Shown here: piece after piece, positions 10,344 through 21,325 of the stretch
How the letters are laid out: each line of letters starts with the position of its first letter
How positions within the stretch are numbered: the first letter of the stretch is position 1
Assembly: GCF_021917145.1 (NCBI RefSeq)
Contig: NC_061073.1
Coordinates: 9,661,211 to 9,725,210, forward strand
Direction of reading: 5' to 3'
Source of the DNA: Hypomesus transpacificus
Taxonomy: Eukaryota > Chordata > Actinopteri > Osmeriformes > Osmeridae
DNA: 64,000 nt
Notes under the pieces: model-generated
Told to the model about the DNA's origin: nothing
Database searches by the model: none
What the model saw: the letters and a program-made list of their open reading frames with translations, nothing else
Position numbers and translations under genes: made by a program

Positions 10344-12638
10344 CTTGACTTGGCGCACAGAAAACGGACTGGGATTATTTACAGTGCAAAGGACTTTCGA
10401 TGACCAAGTGTACTAGGGTACCAAACTACACTTTCTCGAACTTTAAAAAAAAATGTGATCAAACAACACCTGTGCCGAATTGCGCAAAGGACACATGCGC
10501 CGCACTTTGTTTCCTGATCGTCCTATTGTATGCTTAAGCTTCTTTGCAGCGCGTATAGTTGTGTTATAATTTGACTCGAGTAAAACGACGTTTCGAAAAA
10601 TCTTCAGTTACCTTTCATGAGAATAATTCTTATAAGATGTTGTTTAAATCCACGCCCAAGTGTGTTTTAAGGCTATACGTTTTGGGGGGCTGTATTTTTT
10701 ATGGCCACTTCGAACGTAGGCCTAATGTTCCAGTGAAATTCTCTACATGTTTTCACAGTATTCTATTCTAATCACTTTCCGTGCTTTGCGTAGTTGTGGC
10801 TGTACACCCGCAAGGACATGAAAACATTGTTGATCACGCACTCACTGCGACTTAACACCGCAAAACCACACGTATGGTTGCGCAATTGAGCTAAAAAAAA
10901 AAACACGTTGAATGTTGTAAGTATTAAACTGAATTAGGCCTCCTCATGAAACATTCGTAAACATTTGTGACGTCCATGTTTTTCAAAATTGTATGTGACA
11001 GGTGCCTGTGAAACAAATAATGTGTAAACGAATGTAAAAACTGCCAAGAGCAAGGGGCGAATAAAATGATTTCCAGCGTTTGGTTTTATGACTCAATACA
11101 ACACGCTGTGATGCGTTGTAGACTACCTGCTCATGTGTATCACTACCATGGATATTCACGCACAAACATGCAAATAAAGGAATCACTGTAACTTAGTCCA
11201 CCAATACACGTGACATCTCGAAAGGGTTAGTGGACAATATTAAGTCATGTCTATTACACGTAGATTATACAATTTCATCTGTACAATACATAACGTGTAC
11301 ACACTACCAAAAGTGCAGGAACATGCCATGGGCTATTAAGGCAAGGAATCGTTCATCTGAAAACTCATATGCTTGACAAGAAAAATGAGACAAATCGTGG
11401 AGAAATTGTGGTGTAATCAATGTAGTCATTGGACCTTGCAAATTAAGCTTTAACGCCTTAAGCCAATTTCTCATCTAACCAACAATAATGTATCTTAGAC
11501 CATGAATTGGGTTTGTTTAAATAAGTCATTTTCTTGTCAAGGAATGTGTTTTTCTGAATATTTCTAGCCGATACTGTAAAATAACAGTTCTAGCTATTTC
11601 CGACATTGACAGCAGAAAGATAATCCATTGTATCACAATAAATACAAATAATTCACTGTATAATTACAATCTTTTGTGGCTTGACAGCTCATCCTACACA
11701 TTAGCATCCTGACAAAGCCAGAGTTCATAATCATGACAGCCCCCAGCAGCAGCGTGTGTATGACCCACTCCAGGGTCTGTTGTTGTTCTGCTACGCTGCT
11801 CATCAGGCCAGCCGCTGCACATGAGCTATCAGAGTTTCGGACCTCAGTTAAAACACAAAATGATTCATATGACCACTGCTCTGATCTCAAAATGGAAATG
11901 TCCCAGAGTTGAGGTGTCTATGGATGGACCTCTTTAAATCTCTCTGGATAGGAGCGTCTGCTAAATGACTAAATGTAAATCTCAGATGGCCTGCTAGTAA
12001 TAATGAATTGTTTGGGGCCAAAGGGTCATATTTATATTACAAATCATAAGATGAAATATACAAATGAAAGAAATGTGTAAAAACTAGGGCAAACAAAATC
12101 TTCCATATTACTCCATGACTGTCCTTTATTCGTAAGTTTAGTTGGAATGCTTGAGGGATATCAGACCTCTCCAGGCATGAGGCTCTCTTCACCTGTGACA
12201 AGGTGTGGGACTGGCCTGTAGTATACTTGCAGTGCACATGGTGAGACACCAGATGGCAGTGCAACCCCTAGAAACATGACAAACAGGACCTAAAGCAGAT
12301 ATATTTATGTGTACTCTGATGTGTTGACAGTCTGTGTTAACAGATGAGTTGATCATTAAGGTCCCTCTTAAAGGGCGGTGATGTGATCATAGGAACTTGT
12401 GCTACATTTCATAGTTAAAATCCAAACAACACAGTCCCTTTATGAATATCTGTGAAACAGATACTGTACCTTTTCTAGTTGTACATATAAATTGTTTTAG
12501 TTTAAACCAGGCACAAAAGGATTATGTTTAACATGCAAGTCTTGTTTTACATATATACTTTAACACAGACAATTCTACCCAGTTAGCACACAGTGTGTCT
12601 TCAGTAGAGACTTGAGGTTTGTCCTGCCTGTCGTTCGG
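10344..12638. other. Intergenic region between the receptor and calml4
   Basis: AT-rich, no gene recognised. AATAAA at 11060-11065 (+) could end the receptor transcript, and the minus-strand AATAAA at 12125-12130 could end calml4, about 510 bases beyond its stop. A short LINE/SINE-type tail lies at 11935-11985. An 85-residue minus-strand frame at 11633-11890 shows no recognisable motif. Confidence 0.5.
11935..11985 (+). mobile_element. Isolated LINE/SINE 3' tail
   Basis: The stretch contains CTCTGGATAGGAGCGTCTGC followed by TAAATGACTAAATGTAAAT, the common fish retroposon tail also seen at 18928 and 19725. No body is attached, so it is a short 5'-truncated copy. Confidence 0.6.
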
Positions 12639-15600
12639 TCAATACTTTGCTGATGGTCGGGTCACTGCCTTGGCAAACTCCTCATAGTTGATTCGCCCAT
12701 CAGTTCCGACACCCGCCTCCTTTAGCATGTCGTCCACTGCAGACAGGCAGAAAGGGCTGTCAGTCAAGTCAATATACTGTATGTGACCTAGCTGATTGAT
12801 AACGTCACTCTACAGTTTTACAACAACATCGTCTAAGTTGTAAAGGTGGATTCTGAGACTATAAGGTATGTGGCAGAATTGGCATAGGTCAATCCTAATT
12901 GGTATATTAAATCTTGCCTTATAATATCTTTAAAAAAAACAACATTGTAATATCCATAGTTTCTTCATTTTATTATATAGATTGATATGGGCTCTTGTTA
13001 TGTAGACAGAGATATGTCCTTTTCTACCCAGTGTGTGTTCCTCCTGTCCTGTACTGGGAAGAAAGCCGTCAGACCCAAACATCACACAATCGACTACCAC
13101 TGCCTTTAGTATCTGCCTGATGGTCTGAGCAGCAGCTGGAGTTTCTTATCTTTTTCAAAGTAAAATAAAAGAATCTCTGTGACCTTTGTGTTTCAGAGAC
13201 ACTGCAGCATACCGTTATTGTGTCTTTAATCTGCTCATGATCCTCGAGTCATAGTCTGGTGTTACTCTGTCCTCACCCAGCTGACTGATAAATATGAATG
13301 AACTTGGTTTCTTCAGTCACCCTCAGAAGCAGCACTGAAACAGGGAGCATCTCTCTTCTTCACCTCGGTAACTAGCTAGAGGTCCCGTGTCCCTGAGGGT
13401 GACGTCATCACTGAACATAGCTTCAGGACTTGTCAAGTTGCAAGGTTTGGAAACGGTAAGCGGTACCCATTAAAAGGATGTTGTCACAAGAGGTGTTGCT
13501 ATGAGGTTTAATGGTAGTTAATGCACTTGAAGTGCTGCCTCGGGTTTCCTTTGAATTAAAGCCAGAATAAACAATACATGATTTGTACAGTTACTAAATC
13601 ATGGATTTGAATAAAATTCAGTGTCAAAAATGCCAAAAATACCAGACACATGAAACTAAGGTGACAGGTGTAGTTACTTTGAAGGGAGGGGGTGGGATAT
13701 TATGGTTTAAATCATTTGGAATAGAAGCTCAAATAGCTAGCTTCGCAATACTTGGCTACACCAGTTTTATTAGGGTTCTTCTGGTAGGATCACATCCCCC
13801 CCATATTCAAATCTGGTCAAAATGTCCCCCCCAATACATTGATTGAGAAAATATAAATGAGCTACACTACGACAGGCAACCAAATATAAAAATAAATCTC
13901 AGGGCGAGACCCTCAGACTCCCCAGCAGATTTCGTCCCCCCCCAATGTTGATTCCAATGCTATGGCCTTGCAATAAATCCAAGATCATTTTGACAGATGG
14001 TTTTTCAAACCCAATAGGGTTCAAAATGACATCACTCTGAAGTACCATGAACAATTTCACCTTGATATGTCAAAATATGATTGAATTAGAGCTGTTTAAC
14101 TTTGGCCGATTCTAACAATGCTTACCACATGAGGAACAGCTTTCTTTTTTACACAGTAACTGACCATGACAAAGTCCAGCAATGAGAATAGCTCAATGGG
14201 CTGAGACAGTGTACTGTAAAGTGAAAGGTCTTTGACCCTGTCATCATTTTGATTATCTGTTTAGTTAAACAGGATGACATCATTCTAAAGTACCATACGC
14301 AATTTCACCTTGATATGTCAAAAGATGATTGAATTACAGCTGCTTAAACTTTGCCCCAAAGCTGACCAAAGCTATTACTCTGCCTTTTCCATTCATACTA
14401 ACTCAACAGTTGATATGTAGTTTAAAGGATAAAGAGGCTGACTTTCAACCACATGCTCTTGAGTTCGAATCCCCATTCAGCCTGTTGTTTGCCCAACATT
14501 AAGTAATTTTGCTCTCTTGTTGTCCAACTCTTGATCTTCTACAATGTAAATTTGTATAATATTTTGCCATTTTGCAGAGGAACCCACATTGCTGCTTGCA
14601 GCTATATATTTATTACTATTATTATTACTACTAGTAATAGTAGTAATAGTACTATTACTTACTATTAGTATCACAAAATGGATCCTCATGATAGTGTGTT
14701 GTGGAGGTAGTGATCCTCATGATAGTGTGTTGAGGAGGTAGAGATCCTCATGATAGTGTGTTGTGGAGGTATAGATCCTCATGATAGTGTGTTGTGGAGG
14801 TAGTGATCCTCATGATAGTGTGTTGAGGAGGTAGTGATCCTCATGATAGTGTGTTGTGGAGGTAGTGATCCTCATGATAGTGTGTTGTGGAGGTATAGAT
14901 CCTCATGATAGTGTGTTGTGGAGGTAGAGATCCTCATGATAGTGCGTTATGGAGGTAGAGATCCTCATGATAGTGTGTTGTGGAGGTAGTGATCCTCATG
15001 ATAGTGTGTTGTGGAGGTAGTGATCCTCATGATAGTGTGTTGTGGAGGTAGTGATCCTCATGATAGTGTATTGTGGAAGTAGAGATCCTCATGATAGTGC
15101 GTTGTGGAGGTAGAGATCCTCATGATAGTGTGTTGTGGAGGTATAGATCCTCATGATAGTGTGTTGTGGAGGTAGAGATCCTCATGATAGTGTGTTGTGG
15201 AGGTAGTGATCCTCATGATAGTGTGTTGTGGAGGTAGAGATCCTCATGATAGTGTGTTGTGGAGGTAGTGATCCTCATGATAGTGTGTTGTGGAGGTAGT
15301 GATCTGTACCCTCCTGGTCGGTGAGTTTCTCCCCCAGTCCGGTGAGCTTGGCCCTCAGCTCTGGCGCCAGGATGAAGCCCCTCCTCTGCTTGTCTGTCAT
15401 CTTCATGGCCTCCAGGATCTCCTGGCAGGGCTGCTCCTGCTGGTGCTGACGGTGCATGATGCTGAGGAACGTGGAGAAGTCCAGCTCCCCAGCCTTGTCT
15501 GGCACCAGAGCAACGAGCAAATGTGTCAACAATGTGTAACATACTCATATATGATACCTACCAAGACGTGATATATTGATATATTCAATTATGAGACATG

Positions 15601-16854
15601 ATGTGCATGAGGGGGAAAGTACTTTAACCAAAGCATTAGCAAACTGGTTGTAAAGTAATACATTCAGTGCAGTCTTTGAAGTAACAAAGTTTAACAACGA
15701 AGATAAATAAAATTTGCCTGACAGAAAAGTCTCTCACCTATTGTGTGGCTCTGCAGGTGTCTGTCTATCTCAGTGAAGGTTGGACAGGCTCCTAGGCAGC
15801 GCATAACTGTGATCAGGTCTTTCGCTTCGATTTTACCCTTGTGCTTCTTGTCATACAGTGAGAAGCATTCCTTGAACTCTGTGGAAGAGAGTCTGCAGTC
15901 AAGATTTACAACCCAGGGCTACTGTGTGTTGAGCAGTAGGGGAGGCAAATACTAATTGTGTACTAAAGGTATACTGAACTTGGTGGTACTTTCCCTCAAA
16001 CACAGTTCGTTCCCACCGTGCACGAGGGATTAGAGTAGGCCGACCAAGCTGTGCGGTCTCAGCGCACTCACCCAATCAAAGTGAAACATGATGCGCCACA
16101 GACCACTTTATTGATTAGTGACTTAAATCATGAATATCTTCTATCAGTTGCCTTTGAGAACTAAGCTACTAGTCTGCTAGTAAACACCACCTGACAATGT
16201 AACGTTGAAGAGCTGCACTTAATACACAAAGACATTTTCTTGCAAACAGTTATGAATAAAAAGTGAAGCATTATGCGGCCTCTGGGAACATGAAACACAA
16301 AGAATCTTTGTAACGTGCGCAGGCAAACGGAAAATGAATTAAGCTGAATACGTGTCACAAACGATCAACGTCTCGCTTCAACAGGCTATTACTTTACTCA
16401 ATTCTGAGATATTCTTGCTCCGTGTACTGCGAATGTCCATGTAATTGATTGATTATTTGTCGAATAATCTTCAAATTATGTCTAAATACGGAAGGTTGCT
16501 GTGCATAATTATTAGGAGTTCAACACCAGTTTGATTTGACGTGGGACCTTTATAAATTGGTTAAGGGTATAGTCCACACAGTGCATTATTTCACCAGCGA
16601 ATAACCCTCAATAGTTCAAAATTAATTTCTAACATGTTAAATAAATCATTCTGTATCTTGCTTTGAGTATAGTGTATCTGCGGCGCAGAAATAATCAATT
16701 TACCATTTATCTGATCGTGCGTCAGGAACTTTGCCTGGAACAAAGTAAGAGAACATATTCAGACGAAGGAATGGCATATTAATATCCGCAATAACTTATG
16801 TAAAATATTATAACTTGTCACAGATAATTCACCAAACGTAGGCCTACTTACCAT
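12639..16854 (-). CDS. calml4: Calmodulin-like protein 4, five exons
   Basis: CALML4 is a calmodulin-like light chain of myosin VIIb in the brush-border intermicrovillar adhesion complex (family knowledge). Exons on the minus strand: 16852-16854 (the ATG alone), 16704-16734, 15738-15878, 15310-15498, 12639-12736. All junctions are GT-AG and the phases agree, giving 153 residues, the human length. The protein begins MAKFLTHDQIN, followed by the first EF-hand region (EFKECFSLYDKKHKGKIEAK), a linker with GELDFSTFLSIMH, and ends GRINYEEFAKAVTRPSAKY. Several EF loops lack the acidic residues of calmodulin, so calcium binding is probably weak, as in the family. Exon 1 holding only the start codon is typical of calmodulin genes. 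Intron 4 carries a 31-base minisatellite that stops about 9 bases from the exon 4 donor. cln6 lies downstream on the plus-strand map in the same orientation, as in human. Confidence 0.93.
14019..14352. repeat. Pair of about 80-base direct repeats in calml4 intron 4
   Basis: The stretches 14019-14100 and 14263-14352 both contain AATTTCACCTTGATATGTCA followed by AA, G or A, and TGATTGAATTA, with the same flanks. Between them lies TAGCTCAATGGGCTGAGAC (about 14190), which resembles a tRNA A box. It looks like a decayed dispersed element, family unknown. Confidence 0.55.
14420..14490 (+). other. tRNA-like relic
   Basis: GAGTTCGAATCCCC at about 14460-14473 is a good internal B box, preceded about 40 bases earlier by a weak A-box-like stretch. 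No acceptor stem pairs convincingly. Probably a remnant of a tRNA-derived SINE and not a tRNA gene. Confidence 0.35.
14680..15303. repeat. Minisatellite, 31-base unit, about 20 copies, in calml4 intron 4
   Basis: Units start GATCCTCATGATAGTGTGTT and continue GTGGAGGTA plus two variable bases (GT, GA or TA). The array ends at GATC just beside the donor of calml4 exon 4 (exon edge at 15310). Confidence 0.95.
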
Positions 16855-18050
16855 TGTGGTCAGTGCTGAATGCTACCGTCTTTGCCAGTGTCATGCACGC
16901 GTAATGAGGCTACTTTTATTTTGAAGTTTACGAAATTGATACAGCCCGTTACCATGAATACACCATTACGGACACTACGTGACCACTCCACCATCCCTGA
17001 ACTTAATGAGAACTTTTTCTTAGGTGCTGAATGTGAGACTAAAGTTGATGACTATCAATCTTGAACTGACATCTACACATTTGTCTTTCAGCGCTACAAT
17101 TTCTTTTATATGTGATGTTATAGTACACTTCTGGTGTTATGGAATGGATAATAAACCGTTGCTTAATTTGAAAAGTCTGTTAGGGTGTGCATATATTTAA
17201 TAAGATGGGTCAATTAATATATGGACCTAATAGAGATATCTGAAAGCAGGAAGGTTTAATATTTCAAAAATCTTGGAACATCCTCATCAACCACCCCCCT
17301 CTAAATCATCCTCCACAGTGACACATGATAATAAAAGATGAGATGGTTTAATGAATAAAAAAACTAATATAAGTGTGGAATAAATACCAGAAGACTCCCC
17401 CTGACTAATCCAGAGTACTGGACAGTATACATGTGTGCCGTCATCTCATACAAACTATCTCCACAGCCCAGAGCTACCACTCCCTCACATTCAGCTTAAC
17501 AAGGTTGTCTAGATCCCTCTGCAAACTAATTAGGCTGAGATTAATTGTCATCAAAAGGTGCCCCTGAACAAAAGAAATGCATTATTCCATAATAGGAGAA
17601 GAGGAAGAAACGACAGGAATCTCGTACATAAATAACATCCAATTACATAATTGACTACAAGTTAATTGCATAGATATCCGTTAGTACACATGTTGCTGCA
17701 TACCAAACATGTACACACGTCACAACAGGCCAGTCCTAAACCAGCGGCTGCCATCGGAGAGCAGCATCCACACCCCCCCCAGCCATGTGAGGTAAGCTCT
17801 GACAGAGTAATCCTCTTCCTCTCCTCCTGCCAGAGCACCAACACAGCAACAGTCACAGTGTTCGTTTAACCCCGGGAGTCTTCAGTTTACTTGTTCAGTA
17901 TAAAATGTGTGTATGTAGGTCCACTCCTGTCTTCGTGTGTTCAGTATAACATGTGTGTATGTAAGTCCACTCCTGTCATCATGAACACACAGATATGTGC
18001 TGTGAACACTGCAGCACCGACACCTGGGCTCTGGACCTGTCCTCCCTGCT
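16855..18050. other. Intergenic region between calml4 and cln6
   Basis: The calml4 promoter and 5' UTR should lie just above 16854. Nothing else recognised: AT-rich sequence, with no tandem array until 18051. The cln6 3' UTR probably extends into this stretch, but I see no convincing poly(A) signal. Confidence 0.45.
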
Positions 18051-18490
18051 AGTGCTGCTGTCTGGTGTGGAGGCTGTAGGAGGGATAACTAGTGCTGCTG
18101 TCTGGTGTGGAGGCTGTAGGAGGGATAACTAGTGCTGCTGTCTGGTGTGGAGGCTGTAGGAGGGATAACTAGTGCTGCTGTCTGGTGTGGAGGCTGTAGG
18201 AGGGATAACTAGTGCTGCTGTCTGGTGTGGAGGCTGTAGGAGGGATAACTAGTGCTGCTGTCTGGTGTGGAGGCTGTAGAAGGGATAACTAGTGCTGCTG
18301 TCTGGTGTGGAGGCTGTAGAAGGGATAACTAGTGCTGCTGTCTGGTGTGGAGGCTGTAGGAGGGATAACTAGTGCTGCTGTCTGGTGTGGAGGCTGTAGG
18401 AGGGATAACTAGTGCTGCTGTCTGGTGTGGAGGCTGTAGAAGGGATAACTAGTGCTGCTGTCTGGTGTGGAGGCTGTAGAAGGGATAACT
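18051..18490. repeat. Minisatellite, 40-base unit, 11 copies, copied from the cln6 stop-codon region
   Basis: Eleven uninterrupted 40-base units lie directly after the cln6 stop codon in its 3' UTR. Read in the direction of cln6 each unit ends with TCTACAGCCTCCACACCAGA then CAGCAGCACTAG, which is the last codons of cln6 plus its TAG stop (coding copy at 18489-18520). Units differ only at a few positions (for example GTAGG or GTAGA on the plus strand). See the findings. Confidence 0.95.
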
Positions 18491-21272
18491 AGTGCTGCTG
18501 TCTGATGTGGAGGCTGTAGAAGGCCCAGGGCTCCGGGACGTAGATCACCCCCGGGTGCTTCTTCCTCAGGGCCTGGTCGTTCCACAGGCAGGCCACCCAG
18601 ACGGCCACCAGCCCCAGCGCCACAGAGAAGCTGGAGAGGAGGAACAGGCCGTTGCTGTCTGGAACCAAGCCCTTCTGTTTCTGGTGCATCACCGTGGCGG
18701 TCATGGCAAAGAAGGTGAAGATGAAGAGGATGAAGATCTGGCCCTGGGTGATCAGGTACCTGGGAAAGGACACAGGGGATAACATACTTCTGTTTGCTTC
18801 TCTTCTTGAGTCTGCGTCTCAACCTGTAGCTCACTACCTCTCATCACGGAGGGTTGGAGAGTGGAGCAGGATGGAAACACAGCCCACAATTAATTCCAGA
18901 GGGAACAATAAGGAATCTACATTCACATTACATTTTACATTACATTTATTTATTTAGCAGACGCTTTTATCCAAAGCGACTTCCAAGAGAAAGCTTTACA
19001 AAAGTGTGGAAGCCAGTGGAGGGAGATGAGGAGCGGGGTAACATGGGAGCGTCTGGGTAGATTGTAGACCAGGCGGGCCGCTGCGTTCTGAATCCTCTGG
19101 AGAGGGCGGGTTGTACATGCTGGGAGACCAGCGAGCAGCGAGTTGCTGTAGTCCAACTTGGAGAGGACCAGTACTTGGACTAGCAGCTGGGTGGAATGCT
19201 CAGATAGGTATCTCCTGATCTTCCGGAACCCCAAGGTTCCTGGCAGAGGATGAAGGGGTCACCGTCGCAGATCCCAGGGTGACTGAGAGATCGTGGGAGA
19301 TGGAGGGTTTGGCCAGGATGATGAGAAGCTCTGTTTTGGCGAGGTTCAGCTAGTTCAAACTAGTGAAGACTTGGTATTTTTAACCTCTTTCCAAAATCCA
19401 ACATGTCTATCGCAAGCCAACACTATAAAGGTAAATAAAGGTTTCATAGAAAACTCGAGCCTTTGATTGAGCTTGTGTTCAACACCTCAGTGCAGATACC
19501 TTGTTCAATATGTCTTCCATTGTTTCATTTATGACTTTAGGGAGACCTCTGAAAAAGTAATTACCGTGCACCACTTGTGCAATCTTCTGGATACAAAGTT
19601 TATAAATTATTCTACAGCCACAGGGTTGGCCTGAGGGACTGAATCGTTCTACAGTAAAACACCACACACACCTGTAACAGTAAAACACCACACACACACC
19701 TGTAGCAGTAAAACACCACACACATTTAGTCATTTTAGCAGACGCTCTTATCCAGAGCGACTTACAGTAAATACAGGGACATTCCCCCCGAGGCAAGTAG
19801 GGTGAAGTGCCTTGCCCAAGGACACAACGTCTTTTGGCACGGCGGGGAATCGATCCAGCAACCTTCGGATTACTAGACCGACTCCCTCACCCCTCAGCCA
19901 TCTGACTCCCACACACCTGTAGCAGTAAAACACCACACACACCTGTAGCAGTAAAACACCACACACACCTGTAGCAGTAAAACACCACACACACCTGTAG
20001 CAGTAAAACACCACACACACCTGTAGCAGTAAAACACCACACACACCTGAAGCAGTAAAACACCACACACACCTGAAGCAGTAAAACACCACACACACCT
20101 GTAGCAGTAAAACACCACACACACCTGTAGCAGTAAAACACCACACACACCTGAAGCAGTAAAACACCACACACACACCTGAATGGGTACACTTTGTTTC
20201 TACACACAGTCAGACACAAAATCCCAAGCCCCCAGCTCCCCCACACCAGCACCTTACACACAGGTGTGGCTCATTGTTTTCGCTCAGTGGGGTCAAAAAG
20301 AAACACACACACACTGGTTTAACAAGATCTGAATAGCGTAAGATCAAAAGTGTTTGAGAAACTGACCAGTAGTAGAGTGCACTGGGACCCAGCATGGCCC
20401 AGGCTTCCGGAGGCATCCTCCTCTCCTCGCTGACGAGGCTGAAACAACCGGTGAAGTAGAGGAAGAGGATGAGGAAGAAGGGAACATACCTGCACAAAAG
20501 AAAGAACATGTTCATGTTTATTTTCTTGACGAGGATATTTCTGAATTGCAGTTCTATAAAACAAAACAGGGATTTATAATCATTAGTGGGAACAATGAAG
20601 ATACTACTAATCAAAAGGGTACGATAGTCTCTTCTTTCTTACCACATTGAATGGCCGAGATTGTCATTGTAATAATACAGAAGTTCAAATGACTCTATCT
20701 GTGAATGTACAAGTACAAACATAAAGCATGCATGTGAAACCACTTCTTAAAACTTGGATTAGAACAGTGACAAAGCAAAAGACTGCAAAAGCCCTTGTGA
20801 CACAGGGTAGCAAGGCATGCAGCATATATTACTTCCAACAACAACTGACTCTCAAAGTGCTGCTGACATATAGCTAAGTAGAATAGCTGGTATGATATTT
20901 ATCACTTTAACACTCCTTGACATCTACTACTCCACAGTATGGCAGCTATAGAGATGACCTCCACAGGAGGTGATACCAGAGAGGCCGGTTTCAGGTTCCT
21001 GATCAGGGGGTTCTCCCGGACCGGCAGGTGGAGCTGGTATCCACTCAGCAGCAGGCGCTGGAGGACCGAGTCCCCCACCAGGTGCAGGCTGGCGCCCATG
21101 ACGAAGGTGCTGATGCACAGGTAGACAGCTGCACAGGGCAGGGTCCTGGGGCTACGCTCAATCAGCTGGAACAGACAGGCATACAGACAGGCAGACAGGC
21201 AGACAGACAGACAGGCAGACAGGCAGGCAGACAGACAGGCAGACAGGCAGACAGGCAGACAGACAGACAGGC

Positions 21273-21325
<53 letters not shown>

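Noticed and set aside
11633..11890. 85-codon minus-strand frame with a hydrophobic stretch
   Set aside because: No conserved motif, no splice context and no known gene expected between the receptor and calml4.
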